Shown piece by piece: positions 7,074 through 15,303 of a DNA stretch of 25,219 nucleotides; within the stretch, counting starts at the first letter, position 1; every line of letters starts with the position of its first letter. Origin of the DNA: Firmicutes bacterium UBA2116 (GTDB lineage: Bacteria; Bacillota; Clostridia; Tissierellales; Sedimentibacteraceae); assembly GCA_002331025.1 (NCBI GenBank), contig DCYG01000037.1, positions 41,631 to 66,849 of the forward strand, read 5' to 3'. The notes under the pieces were generated by a model. That model was given only the letters and a program-made list of their open reading frames with translations. It did no database searches and was not told where the DNA came from. A program made the position numbers and the translations under genes.

Positions 7074-7856
7074 TCATTTATACTCTATAAGTTTACCCGA
7101 TTCATATTTATATAATTTAGGTTCAACATTTTGTAATCCTGATTTAATAATCCATTCGTCATTTATTGTGTCTAAGTATGCATATAAATTTCCGGTCGCT
7201 TCGGTTATTTCCACTTTCTCAAAATGATCATTATTCCATTTATATATATCTGCATAGGGTGGTAAACTTCCTGCAGAACCGGCAATTAACTCCTCCTGTC
7301 CATCCCTGTCTAAATCTGCGACAGTGGGAGTACCCATAGTTAATAAATTTTCCCATTCATTACTATCTTCATTATAAGCAATTATTTTCATTTCTGCATA
7401 AGTTGCACCCATACCGCCAACAATATTAATTTCTTTGATACCATCTAAGGTCCTGTCTGCTAAATCTATATCTATATCATGAAATCCATAACTGCTGACA
7501 ACTCCAAGCTCATATATTTTATTCTTATGCTCTAAAAATCCATATATTGTTCCCTCACCAGGTCTTTGCTCAGGGCTTTCGTTACCGTCTATATACAAAT
7601 GTACCGTTGATTCTATCTGATTAGGCAAAGCACCAAAATAAATGCTTTTTCCGTTAATCCATCCTTCTTTCGGCAATCCCTCTTTTAATGATGTCTTTGG
7701 TACAGGAGTAAAATCTAAATCAATTACATTTTTAACTGTATTGTCACTATTTTCAATGACATCATTATCGTTCTGTATTAAATCATCATCATTATTATTT
7801 GCACATGCAGCAAGCATCATAATGATTGTAATCAAAAAAAACAGCTTTGCTTTCAC
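7074..7856 (-). CDS. Lipoprotein with FG-GAP/VCBS-like segment
   Basis: This 260-residue predicted lipoprotein starts with GTG, eight bases after GGAAGGA. The signal peptide ends in the lipobox LAAC with the acylated Cys18, followed by an Asn/Asp-rich linker. Around residue 180 the motif VADLDRDGQEELIAG is a typical calcium-binding FG-GAP/VCBS repeat element (DxDxDGxxE), with one further YxxDTINDEW-like segment. It is the last gene of the sigma/anti-sigma cassette, 45 bp after the DUF6054-like gene, and may be a target or sensor in that pathway. No enzymatic motif is visible and the function is unknown. Confidence 0.75.
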   Translation of the reverse strand: MKAKLFFLITIIMMLAACANNNDDDLIQNDNDVIENSDNTVKNVIDLDFTPVPKTSLKEGLPKEGWINGKSIYFGALPNQIESTVHLYIDGNESPEQRPGEGTIYGFLEHKNKIYELGVVSSYGFHDIDIDLADRTLDGIKEINIVGGMGATYAEMKIIAYNEDSNEWENLLTMGTPTVADLDRDGQEELIAGSAGSLPPYADIYKWNNDHFEKVEITEATGNLYAYLDTINDEWIIKSGLQNVEPKLYKYESGKLIEYK

Positions 7857-7901
7857 ATTAATTCCTTCCGTTATTTGAATTATATTACTTTTTAATATAG
7901 T

Positions 7902-8237
7902 TTACATTTTATACTTAGATAATGCATTTTCGACACAATATTCGAAGCTTTCTGCCGCTCCCCAGTCAAAACGAAAAAAACCTTCGCCGCCTCCGCCTGA
8001 TATACAATGTACTTTTGTTACACCTTCCATATTATCAATAACTACGGTAAGTGTCAGTCTGTTGCCGGCTCTGTAATAATGCTTATCATATACTGATATT
8101 ACGCATAATTTATCATTATCACCGTTTATCACATAGCTGTCAATCAGCTCCCCTGTGACACTTCCGTTTACGATTTCATTATTAACAATTTCCGCAGCCT
8201 GTTTAGGATGCAAGCTTACTCTCATATCCAACGCCAT
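7902..8237 (-). CDS. Small conserved protein, DUF6054-like
   Basis: This 111-residue soluble protein follows a clear AAGGAGA ribosome binding site. The middle and C-terminus (YDKHYYRAGNRLTLTVVIDN, then a Gly-rich GGGGEG followed by FRFDWGAAE) match my memory of the DUF6054 family, whose role is unknown. No signal peptide or membrane helix is present. It lies 20 bp downstream of the putative anti-sigma gene, so it is very likely co-transcribed. Assignment to the family is from memory of sequence patterns, not a search. Confidence 0.65.
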   Translation of the reverse strand: MALDMRVSLHPKQAAEIVNNEIVNGSVTGELIDSYVINGDNDKLCVISVYDKHYYRAGNRLTLTVVIDNMEGVTKVHCISGGGGEGFFRFDWGAAESFEYCVENALSKYKM

Positions 8238-8257
8238 GTCTTCTCCTTATTTATGAT

Positions 8258-8935
8258 TTATTCTCTGATATGCAATGATTCAGCTATTTTAATAATCTCT
8301 TCTCTGCTTTCATAACCGGAAATCATATGCACATAATTATTATCATTGATTATTATGGTTGTTAAACCATTTTTACTGTATATTATTCCACTCTTGTCCT
8401 TAATCGTTATTTCTTCTGTTGTTATCCCTTCTGTATCTACTGCCATACTCACACCTAAAGTAAATTGGTCAACCATAATTAGCTGATCTTTTTCATTAGC
8501 GTAAACCAGAAAATGCATCAATTTCATATCCTTGCTTTCTTCAATTAAAGTATATCCTTCAGTCATGTATGAAGGTACGTACACGTCTTCGATCATTTCA
8601 GGAACTGCAATATTTTCTTCATTGTCAAACAAAATCTCCGAAAATTCAGTATATATTTTTTCGGTCAGCTTAATTATCGGCAACCTTAAAGCTTCAACAC
8701 TCATGGATGCCGTGGCGATAATTATTATTAACGATGCGGCAACAATGCTTCTCCTGACTCTGAATTTATCTATATTAACATATTTTATATTTGCTTTCTT
8801 TATTAAAGTTTTCATCCTTTTATCGAATTCATCTGAAAAGCTATGGTATTCTTTTAAATCTACGGATGAAGGAATAGTATTCAACTCATTTTCCATTGAA
8901 ATTATCAACGCATTTTTTAATATTTCATTAGCCAT
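8258..8935 (-). CDS. Single-pass membrane protein with DUF4367 domain, putative anti-sigma factor
   Basis: This 225-residue protein has a cytoplasmic N-terminal part of about 62 residues, one transmembrane helix at about 63-84 (RSIVAASLIIIIATASMSV) and an external part. The C-terminal 110 residues (VPSYMTEGYTLIEES.., then VHMISGYESREEIIKIAESL) look like the DUF4367 domain. In Clostridia this layout is commonly paired with ECF-type sigma genes, and the N-terminal part is thought to bind the sigma factor. It is preceded 30 bp upstream by a sigma-like gene and further upstream by a normal ECF sigma factor. No zinc-binding HxxxCxxC anti-sigma motif is present. The anti-sigma role is an inference from layout. 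Confidence 0.75.
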   Translation of the reverse strand: MANEILKNALIISMENELNTIPSSVDLKEYHSFSDEFDKRMKTLIKKANIKYVNIDKFRVRRSIVAASLIIIIATASMSVEALRLPIIKLTEKIYTEFSEILFDNEENIAVPEMIEDVYVPSYMTEGYTLIEESKDMKLMHFLVYANEKDQLIMVDQFTLGVSMAVDTEGITTEEITIKDKSGIIYSKNGLTTIIINDNNYVHMISGYESREEIIKIAESLHIRE

Positions 8936-8965
8936 ATCAATTTCCCTTTCTTGCTAATACATCCG

Positions 8966-9373
8966 TTATTCTATTTGACCTATACTGATATGTTCTTTAA
9001 GTTCTTTTCTGCCATATATAAGTTCCTTGTACAGTTCTCCGTATGATCCTGATAATGGTGTGTTATCTGACAACTTAAATCCCAGTATGTCTTTCCAGAT
9101 TACCAATGCTCTGTTTACCGGCTTAAGCTTTAATAATGCACTTTGAATTCCTTTTATGTTATCGTTACATCTTGATTTCGGCATGATTAAATATATTTTG
9201 AATAATTCTAAAATAGTTAATTTAAACATACCTACAGTTACTTCATTATCTTTATTAAAACTACTAATCGTATTAATTATTGCTTTTGTTGATATTTGTT
9301 CAGCAATTTCTTTATCACCGGTCAGCTGAAATGCAACCGAATATATCCTATTAAAATAAACTTCGATATTCAT
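8966..9373 (-). CDS. Degenerate sigma-70-like protein
   Basis: This 135-residue protein starts at 9373, eight bases after AGGTGGG; the open frame extends 21 codons upstream, but that part holds the ribosome binding site and looks non-coding. The N-terminal part (VYFNRIYSVAFQLTGDKEIAEQ.., then ISSFN) has the spacing of sigma region 2. The C-terminal part (LLKLKPVNRALVIWKDILGFKLSD, then ELIYGRKELKEHI) has the frame of region 4, but the helix-turn-helix core is replaced by NTPLSGSYGELYKE, so -35 binding is doubtful. It could be a co-sigma, a decoy that titrates the anti-sigma factor, or a diverged sigma factor with unusual specificity. It lies between the true ECF sigma gene and the DUF4367 gene. 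Confidence 0.6.
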   Translation of the reverse strand: MNIEVYFNRIYSVAFQLTGDKEIAEQISTKAIINTISSFNKDNEVTVGMFKLTILELFKIYLIMPKSRCNDNIKGIQSALLKLKPVNRALVIWKDILGFKLSDNTPLSGSYGELYKELIYGRKELKEHISIGQIE

Positions 9374-9487
9374 AAATTCTACCCACCTATATACTCTGAA
9401 AATTCTCTCTACTATATAAACAATTTTAAATGGCATATGGGGACAAAAAATATAAAAAAAATTTAGAAATTTTTTTCTTTCACTTGC

Positions 9488-10021
9488 TTACATTGCTTCT
9501 TTAATGTTTTCGACTAATTTTCTTCTTCCTCTTTGCAACCTTTTTTTCACAGCCTCATTGGAAATATTAATTAATTTTGATATCTCCTGAGCGCTGAGTT
9601 CCTCTACGTAAGATAAATACAGCACATCTTTATATATCAACGGTAAATTCATAATTTCTTCTATGATGAAATCAAAGGACAGTTTTGACAATATCTCATC
9701 CTCTAAGCTTATATCGTATGAAACATTTTCTTCAAAATCTTCAATTTCAACAATTGGTTTTTGTTTTTTCAGAATATTAAAAGAAATGTTTCTGACTATA
9801 ATTACAACATATCCTTTTGTTCTTGCACTGATAACATCTGATATATTGTCCAGGCTTTTGGCAATATTTATAAACGCATCATGAACAGCATCTTCGGATA
9901 GATAATCATCCTTTAAGATGCTCTTAGCCACATAGAACATTGTGAGCTTGTAATTGTTGTAAATTTGCTCAAATTTGTTTTTTTCTTCTTCAGTATCCAA
10001 TAAGTTTAAATAAATTAACAT
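9488..10021 (-). CDS. ECF-type RNA polymerase sigma factor
   Basis: This 177-residue protein has the two domains of an extracytoplasmic-function sigma factor. Region 2 (about 15-85) shows the pattern FEQIYNNYKLTMFYVAKSI, DAVHDAFINIAK and RTKGYVVIIVRNISFNILKK. Region 4 (about 118-175) shows LPLIYKDVLYLSYVEELSAQEI, then the helix-turn-helix ISNEAVKKRLQRGRRKL. RBS AAGGAA precedes the ATG. It heads a run of five minus-strand genes (sigma, sigma-like, DUF4367, DUF6054-like, lipoprotein); a 114-bp gap follows it before the sigma-like gene. The trigger and the promoters it reads are unknown. Confidence 0.9.
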   Translation of the reverse strand: MLIYLNLLDTEEEKNKFEQIYNNYKLTMFYVAKSILKDDYLSEDAVHDAFINIAKSLDNISDVISARTKGYVVIIVRNISFNILKKQKPIVEIEDFEENVSYDISLEDEILSKLSFDFIIEEIMNLPLIYKDVLYLSYVEELSAQEISKLINISNEAVKKRLQRGRRKLVENIKEAM

Positions 10022-10131
10022 TATAAATTCCTTTTATTTAAATTTTTTGTTTATTATCTGAATTTTATTTTAATATTACCTTCAAACTTTGTAGTCATAA
10101 CTAATATTATGTAAACTATACATAAGTTAAT

Positions 10132-10836
10132 TTAAGATTTCCACGGGCGTAAGTTTCCTAACCATCCCTGCTCTTTCCAATATTCTACGTCCGTTTTATT
10201 GAAACCGCCTCTTTTTTGAGCTATGCGCATTGCATAAAACAGTGCTTTTACCTTTATACTAGGTGTCACATTCTTGAATTTTTTTATTATTTTTGAAGAT
10301 ATTTTATCTACATCCTTATAAATGGCAGATTTTTTATCATCACTTACACTGTTCCAGTCGATTGCGGCAACACCTTTTCCATATCTGAATATTCTTGCTA
10401 TCCCCCAAAAGGTAAGGCTGTCCGCAATGTCCTTATTTGTTGACTTCATGCCTGCTCCTGCGGCTGTAGAAATAACGAGAGCAATTTTTCCGAACATTGC
10501 TTTATTTGGTCGGTGAACCATCCATTGATATCCGAAGTGATCAAGCAATGCTTTCATCTGACCTGTAGTATGATATACGTATACTGGACTGGCAAAAATC
10601 AGCAAGTCGGCTTTTTCAAGTGCAATTCTAATCTTATTAATCTGCTCGTAATCAGGGCAGTATTCTTCTCCCTTCATAAAGCACATACTGCATCCCTTGC
10701 AAAAATGGGACATGTCTTTTGGAAGAAAAATTTCCGTCACTTCGGATTTTTCATCTCTCAATCTGTTTAAAAACAATTGCGCAATGTTATATGTGCTTCC
10801 TTTGCGCTCAGTACCGTAAATCAACGTTATTTTCAT
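10132..10836 (-). CDS. Flavodoxin-fold NAD(P)H-dependent FMN reductase family protein
   Basis: This 234-residue protein belongs to the flavodoxin/NADPH-dependent FMN reductase family. The FMN phosphate loop is at residues 8-14 (GTERKGST), followed by FCKGCSMCF (Cys47, Cys50, Cys53) and a further Cys in EYCP, typical of the clostridial iron-sulfur-flavoprotein-like branch although the full cluster spacing is not obvious. The flavin-contacting SPVYVYHTTGQMKALLDHF segment is at about 83-101. It starts 6 bp after the purB stop codon and its ribosome binding site overlaps the end of purB, so the two are co-transcribed. The substrate is unknown; an electron-transfer or quinone/nitro-reduction role is likely. 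Confidence 0.85.
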   Translation of the reverse strand: MKITLIYGTERKGSTYNIAQLFLNRLRDEKSEVTEIFLPKDMSHFCKGCSMCFMKGEEYCPDYEQINKIRIALEKADLLIFASPVYVYHTTGQMKALLDHFGYQWMVHRPNKAMFGKIALVISTAAGAGMKSTNKDIADSLTFWGIARIFRYGKGVAAIDWNSVSDDKKSAIYKDVDKISSKIIKKFKNVTPSIKVKALFYAMRIAQKRGGFNKTDVEYWKEQGWLGNLRPWKS

Positions 10837-10842
10837 AATATA

Positions 10843-12273
10843 CTACACCTTTAGCTCAATATCCACTCCGAGCAAATCACGGTTTTCTTCAAGAAGAGGC
10901 TTGATCGTCTCATTGTAGAATTCTTGTACCTGCTGCGGTGATCTTCCTGTGTAATTTGCCGGATTTATTGTAATTTCAATCTCTTCCCTTGACATGTTTA
11001 TCACCTTGCTCTTTGACATTCTATCAATAAGGTCGTTCGGCATTCCGAATTTTTTAACCTGCTCCGCTGCCTCCATTGAAAGTACTCTTATTTCTTCGTG
11101 GAGATCCTGTCTGTTTCCTCCACGTTTAACTGCTTCCATAATAATATTTTCTGTTGCCATGAAGGGAAGCTCTTCATTTATATGCTTTTCTATTACTTTT
11201 TCATTTACAACCATTCCGCTGAATATATTTATTGCAATACCTAAAATTGCATCTGCTGCCAAAAATCCCTGGGGTATTGCCAGTCTTTTAATTGCCGAAT
11301 CATCCAATGTTCTTTCTAACCATTGCGTAGTAACCGTATTAGCCATGTTTGCTTCATTGGAAATAATAAAACGTGCCAATGATGCAATTCTTTCACTTCT
11401 CATCGGATTCCTCTTATATGCCATCGCAGAGGAGCCGATTTGATTTTTTTCAAATGGCTCTTCTATCTCTTTTTGACTTTGAAGTATTCGGATATCATTA
11501 GTCATCTTATGCAAGCTTTGAGCAATACCGCTTAAGGTTGACAATACATAAAAGTCAACCTTTCGGGTATACGTCTGTCCCGTTAATTTAAAGGCCTCCT
11601 CAAAACCCATTTTCTCTACAACTTTTTTCTCCAGCTCTTTTACTTTATCTCCGTCGTTGTCAAACAGGTTCATAAAGCTTGCCTGAGTTCCCGTAGTTCC
11701 TTTGACACCTCTCAGCTTAACCAACGACAACACATGATTAACTTCCTCGTAATCTAAATATAAATCCTGAAGCCACAGGGAAGCTCTTTTCCCCACTGTC
11801 GTAAGCTGAGCCGGCTGGTAATGAGTGTATCCCAAGGCCGGTAAATCCTTATATTTTAAACAAAAATCTGACAGAACCTTTATTAAATTTACTAATTTCT
11901 TTTTTAGTAACAATAATGCTTCCTTCATTAATATTGCATCTGTATTATCCACTACATACATGCTTGTGGCCCCTAGATGAATAATTGGCATAGCAGAGGG
12001 ACAGCACGTACCAAAGGTATGCACATGTGCCATAACATCATGTCTGAATTCCTTTTCTTTTTGTGCTGCCAAATCATAATCAATATTATAAATGTTAGCT
12101 TTCATTTCTTCTATTTGTTCGTCTGTTATGCTTAATCCTAATTCCTTCTCCGCTTCCGCCAAAGCAACCCAAAGCTTTCTCCATGTTGAAAATTTCTTTT
12201 CATCAGAAAATATATATAGCATTTCCTTGCTTGAATATCTTGTTATAAGCGGATTTTCATATGTATCTCTCAA
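10843..12273 (-). CDS. purB: Adenylosuccinate lyase
   Basis: PurB catalyses two steps of purine synthesis: release of fumarate from SAICAR and from adenylosuccinate. The 476-residue length fits. The fumarase/aspartase superfamily signature GSSAMAYKRNP is present (about 281-291), with the conserved HDVMAHVHTF (about 78-87) and TxYQPAQ-like region (GYTHYQPAQ). I place the start at a TTG at 12273, giving MRDTYENPLITRY. A GGAGG box lies eight bases upstream of it, and that box itself overlaps an in-frame ATG at 12288 which has no ribosome binding site of its own. The upstream 130 bp contain a 30-bp-spaced direct repeat but no recognisable purine riboswitch. Confidence 0.96.
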   Translation of the reverse strand: MRDTYENPLITRYSSKEMLYIFSDEKKFSTWRKLWVALAEAEKELGLSITDEQIEEMKANIYNIDYDLAAQKEKEFRHDVMAHVHTFGTCCPSAMPIIHLGATSMYVVDNTDAILMKEALLLLKKKLVNLIKVLSDFCLKYKDLPALGYTHYQPAQLTTVGKRASLWLQDLYLDYEEVNHVLSLVKLRGVKGTTGTQASFMNLFDNDGDKVKELEKKVVEKMGFEEAFKLTGQTYTRKVDFYVLSTLSGIAQSLHKMTNDIRILQSQKEIEEPFEKNQIGSSAMAYKRNPMRSERIASLARFIISNEANMANTVTTQWLERTLDDSAIKRLAIPQGFLAADAILGIAINIFSGMVVNEKVIEKHINEELPFMATENIIMEAVKRGGNRQDLHEEIRVLSMEAAEQVKKFGMPNDLIDRMSKSKVINMSREEIEITINPANYTGRSPQQVQEFYNETIKPLLEENRDLLGVDIELKV

Positions 12274-12348
12274 TATTATATCCTCCATAGTGATTGATTT
12301 ACTTATTATTGTTAAGCAGTTAATCAGCCATAAATAGTTTCGTCTATA

Positions 12349-12395
12349 TAATCAATTGCCTATCCGATAATCTACCGCTAATCTATTGCCCATCC
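12349..12395 (-). repeat. 17-bp direct repeat in the purB upstream region
   Basis: On the minus strand GGATGGGCAATAGATTA (12379-12395) and GGATAGGCAATTGATTA (12349-12365) match at 15 of 17 positions and start exactly 30 bp apart, close to three helical turns. They lie about 75-120 bp before the purB start and after the rny terminator. They could be tandem binding sites for a regulator; they do not resemble the PurR box. Confidence 0.5.
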
Positions 12396-12420
12396 ATTGA
12401 TATTATTTTATCTCTAAATT

Positions 12421-12449
12421 AAAAAGAAGTAAACATTAAAGTTTACTTC
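12421..12449 (-). terminator. Intrinsic terminator of rny
   Basis: A 9-bp stem (GAAGTAAAC/GTTTACTTC) with a 6-nt loop is followed by five T on the minus strand. It begins 14 bp after the rny stop codon and separates rny from purB. Confidence 0.85.
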
Positions 12450-12463
12450 CATATATTTCTTTT

Positions 12464-14002
12464 TTATTTTGCGTATTCCGTTGCTCTTGATTCTCTGATT
12501 ACATTAACTTTAATCTGACCCGGATATTCCATTTCTTCTTCTATCTTCTTAACTATGTCTTTCGCAATCAAAATTATGCTTGAATCGCTTGTTACATCTG
12601 GTTTAACGATGATTCTGACTTCTCTTCCTGCCTGAATAGCAAAAGATTTTTCTACACCCTCAAATGAGTTTGATATTTCTTCAAGTTTTTCTAATCTCTT
12701 AATATAAGTTTCAAGTGTTTCTCTTCTTGCACCCGGTCTTGCCGCCGATATAGCATCAGCCGCCTGAACCAATACGGCTTCAACAGTTTGCGGCTCTATA
12801 TCTCCATGATGAGCAGCGATTCCATGAATTACCGCTTTGCTTTCTTTATACTTCCTTGCAAGATCCTCGCCTATAGTAACATGAGGACCTTCGACTTCAT
12901 GATCCACTGCTTTGCCTATATCGTGTAATAAGCCGGCACGCTTCGCAATTTTAACATCTGCTCCTAATTCTGCCGCCATTATACCCGCCAAATATGATAC
13001 TTCCATAGAATGCTTCAATACATTTTGTCCGTAGCTTGTTCTAAACTTTAATCTACCTAAAAGCTTTACAAGTTCAGGATGAAGTCCATGTATGCCGGTA
13101 TCTAGTGTCGCCTGTTCACCTTCGTCTTTAATTTGCTGTTCAACTTCTTTTTTGGCTTTTTCAACCATTTCTTCAATTCTTGCTGGGTGTATTCTACCGT
13201 CTGCAATTAATTTTTCAAGTGCTAATCTTGCAACTTCTCTTCTAATAGGATCAAATCCGGAAATTACTACTGCTTCCGGTGTATCATCTATTATAATATC
13301 TATACCTGTTAATTGCTCAAGAGCTCTGATGTTTCTTCCTTCTCTTCCTATTATTCTACCCTTCATTTCATCGTTAGGTAGATCAACTACAGATACAGTG
13401 GTTTCCGCTACATGGTCTGCAGAACATTTTTGAATCGCATATGTAATTATTTCACGTGCTTTTCTCTCTGCATTTTCCTTTGCTTCTTTCTCTATTTCTT
13501 TCACTGCAATCGAAGCTTCTTGCTCTGCTTCTTTTTTAATGTTGTCGATCAATATGCTTTTTGCTTCTTCGGTTGAAAGTCCGGAAATTCTTTCTAACTC
13601 TTCTAATTGTTTTTGATGGATTGCTTCTAAATTATTTTGTTTATTTTCAACTTCCTTTAATTTCTTTTGAAGCGTTTCATCTTTCTTTTCAACCTGCATA
13701 CTTTTAGCATCCAGCATTTCTTCTTTTTTGATTAGTCTTTTTTCTGATCTTTGTATTTCGCTTCGTCTTTCCTTGTTTTCTCTTTCATATTCATTTCTCA
13801 TTCTGTGAGCTTCGTCTTTTGCTTCAACAAGAATTTCTTTCTTCTTTGTTTCTGCATCTTTTGTTGCCTCATCGATTATCCTTTTAGCTTCTTGTTCAGC
13901 ACTACCAATTTTGCTTTCAGATATATTTTTACGAATTATAAATCCTATTACTATACCTATTATTGCGCAGATAATACCTACTATTATTTCTTCTAAGAAC
14001 AA
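12464..14002 (-). CDS. rny: Ribonuclease Y
   Basis: RNase Y is the membrane-bound endoribonuclease that starts mRNA turnover in many Firmicutes. The 512-residue protein has an N-terminal membrane helix (about 4-23), a long charged coiled coil (30-190), a KH RNA-binding domain with GRIIGREGRN (215-224) and the HD catalytic domain with HD at 360-361 (LLHDIGKAVDHE). The start is TTG at 14002, placed seven bases after GGAGG. The gene follows recA as in Bacillus subtilis but has its own promoter (14128-14156), lies beyond the recA terminator, and ends in its own terminator, so it is a monocistronic unit with a leader of about 120 nt. Confidence 0.97.
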   Translation of the reverse strand: MFLEEIIVGIICAIIGIVIGFIIRKNISESKIGSAEQEAKRIIDEATKDAETKKKEILVEAKDEAHRMRNEYERENKERRSEIQRSEKRLIKKEEMLDAKSMQVEKKDETLQKKLKEVENKQNNLEAIHQKQLEELERISGLSTEEAKSILIDNIKKEAEQEASIAVKEIEKEAKENAERKAREIITYAIQKCSADHVAETTVSVVDLPNDEMKGRIIGREGRNIRALEQLTGIDIIIDDTPEAVVISGFDPIRREVARLALEKLIADGRIHPARIEEMVEKAKKEVEQQIKDEGEQATLDTGIHGLHPELVKLLGRLKFRTSYGQNVLKHSMEVSYLAGIMAAELGADVKIAKRAGLLHDIGKAVDHEVEGPHVTIGEDLARKYKESKAVIHGIAAHHGDIEPQTVEAVLVQAADAISAARPGARRETLETYIKRLEKLEEISNSFEGVEKSFAIQAGREVRIIVKPDVTSDSSIILIAKDIVKKIEEEMEYPGQIKVNVIRESRATEYAK

Positions 14003-14127
14003 TTCAGCACCTCCCGTTATTAAATTTTCAAGCTGCGAAATATTTACATTTAACTGTTTTTTTATTAAATGATAATTTCTAAATTATATGAAATATTAAG
14101 TCATTTCTTGATACTTGAATATAATAT

Positions 14128-14156
14128 ATTCTATAATTTTTTATGTATTATGTCAA
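14128..14156 (-). promoter_or_regulatory. Sigma-A promoter of rny
   Basis: TTGACA (14151-14156) and TAGAAT (14128-14133) on the minus strand are separated by 17 nt, one base from full consensus. It starts 8 bp downstream of the recA terminator. Confidence 0.8.
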
Positions 14157-14163
14157 GACAAAT

Positions 14164-14196
14164 AGCAAAAAAACAGAACAGCAGTGAGCTGTTCTG
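14164..14196 (-). terminator. Intrinsic terminator of recA
   Basis: A 9-bp stem (CAGAACAGC paired with GCTGTTCTG, 5-nt loop) is followed by seven T on the minus strand. It lies about 35 bp after the recA stop codon. Confidence 0.93.
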
Positions 14197-14230
14197 ACTA
14201 TTTTAATAAATTCTAAGGAAACTCATTGTA

Positions 14231-15265
14231 TTAATTGTCTGAATCGCTGGATTTATCTGAATCATCCGAACTTAACACTGTATCACCAAGTTCAAATTTA
14301 TCTCTTACTTTTTTTTCTATTTCATTCATCAGTTCAGGATTTGAAGCCAGATAATCCTTTGAATTTTCTCTTCCTAGTCCTATTCTTGTGCTCTCATATG
14401 AATACCATGCACCTGATTTATTTACCACTCCTGCTTCAACTGCCATGTCTAATATGCAGCCTTCTTTAGATATTCCTTTGCCGTATATAATATCAAATTC
14501 TGCCTGCTTAAATGGCGGAGCAACTTTATTTTTAACAACCTTTACTCTTGTTCTGTTACCGTAAACATCGTCACCTTTTTTAAGTGACTCTATCCTTCTT
14601 ACATCTAATCTCATTGATGAATAGAATTTAAGAGCTCTACCCCCTGTTGTAGTTTCAGGATTACCGAACATTACTCCCACTTTTTCACGCAATTGGTTTA
14701 TAAATATGGCAACAGTATTGGATTTGTTAATTGCACCCGCTAACTTTCTAAGTGCCTGCGACATCAATCTTGCCTGCAGACCAACATGAGAATCTCCCAT
14801 TTCGCCGTCTATTTCGGCCTTTGGAACTAATGCCGCAACAGAGTCTATAACGATAATGTCAACCGCACCGCTTCTGACAAGCGCTTCAGCTATTTCCAAC
14901 CCTTGTTCTCCCGTGTCAGGCTGAGAAATTATTAAATCTTCAATTGATACTCCAAGCTTTTTAGCATATCCGGGATCAAGTGCGTGCTCAGCATCTATGA
15001 ATGCTGCAATACCGCCTCTTTTCTGTGATTCTGCCACTATATGTAATGCTACGGTTGTTTTACCCGATGATTCAGGTCCGTAAATTTCTACTATTCTGCC
15101 TTTGGGAACTCCTCCTATACCTGTTGCAATATCAAGCGGCAGGGCTCCTGTTGGTATTGATTCTATATTCAATTTTGCATTTTCTCCAAGTTTCATTATA
15201 GAACCCTTACCGAATTGCTTTTCAATCTGAGCTAACGCAAGCTCAAGTGCCTTATCTTTTTCCAT
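14231..15265 (-). CDS. recA: Recombinase RecA
   Basis: RecA forms filaments on single-stranded DNA for homologous recombination and activates LexA self-cleavage. This 344-residue protein has Walker A GPESSGKT (63-70), Walker B-type IIVIDSVAAL, the L2-loop segment MFGNPETTTGGRALKFY and an acidic, Ser/Asp-rich C-terminal tail. The start at 15265 is preceded, eight bases upstream, by GAGGGAG and gives the standard MEKDKALELAL N-terminus. An ATG eight codons upstream (15289) is rejected because it lies inside the SOS box and has no ribosome binding site. The gene follows pgsA by about 85 bp with its own promoter and LexA-type operator, so it is DNA-damage inducible. Confidence 0.98.
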   Translation of the reverse strand: MEKDKALELALAQIEKQFGKGSIMKLGENAKLNIESIPTGALPLDIATGIGGVPKGRIVEIYGPESSGKTTVALHIVAESQKRGGIAAFIDAEHALDPGYAKKLGVSIEDLIISQPDTGEQGLEIAEALVRSGAVDIIVIDSVAALVPKAEIDGEMGDSHVGLQARLMSQALRKLAGAINKSNTVAIFINQLREKVGVMFGNPETTTGGRALKFYSSMRLDVRRIESLKKGDDVYGNRTRVKVVKNKVAPPFKQAEFDIIYGKGISKEGCILDMAVEAGVVNKSGAWYSYESTRIGLGRENSKDYLASNPELMNEIEKKVRDKFELGDTVLSSDDSDKSSDSDN

Positions 15266-15282
15266 CTTCTCGACTCCCTCAT

Positions 15283-15296
15283 AGAACATTTGTTCT
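15283..15296 (-). promoter_or_regulatory. LexA (SOS) operator of recA
   Basis: AGAACATTTGTTCT is a perfect outer palindrome matching the Firmicutes LexA box GAAC-N4-GTTC. It lies 8-21 bp downstream of the -10 box, covering the expected transcription start, so bound LexA would block transcription. Confidence 0.92.
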
Positions 15297-15303
15297 TTTT
15301 ATC

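Noticed and set aside
9445..9487. A/T-only inverted repeat between the two sigma-like genes as a terminator
   Set aside because: The stem has no G-C pairs, so it is likely chance in this very AT-rich gap.
10085..10131. Inverted repeat TTATGTA/TACATAA after the flavodoxin gene as a terminator
   Set aside because: The stem is short, all A-T except one pair, and no T-run follows on the minus strand.
10994..11443. 149-codon open frame on the plus strand opposite purB
   Set aside because: It is antisense to a strongly conserved enzyme, has no ribosome binding site, and its product is a Ser/Ile/Phe-rich mirror of the purB codons.
12289..12348. Promoter or purine riboswitch directly before purB
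   Set aside because: No pair of boxes with good spacing and no conserved purine-aptamer core could be found; only the direct repeat further upstream stands out.
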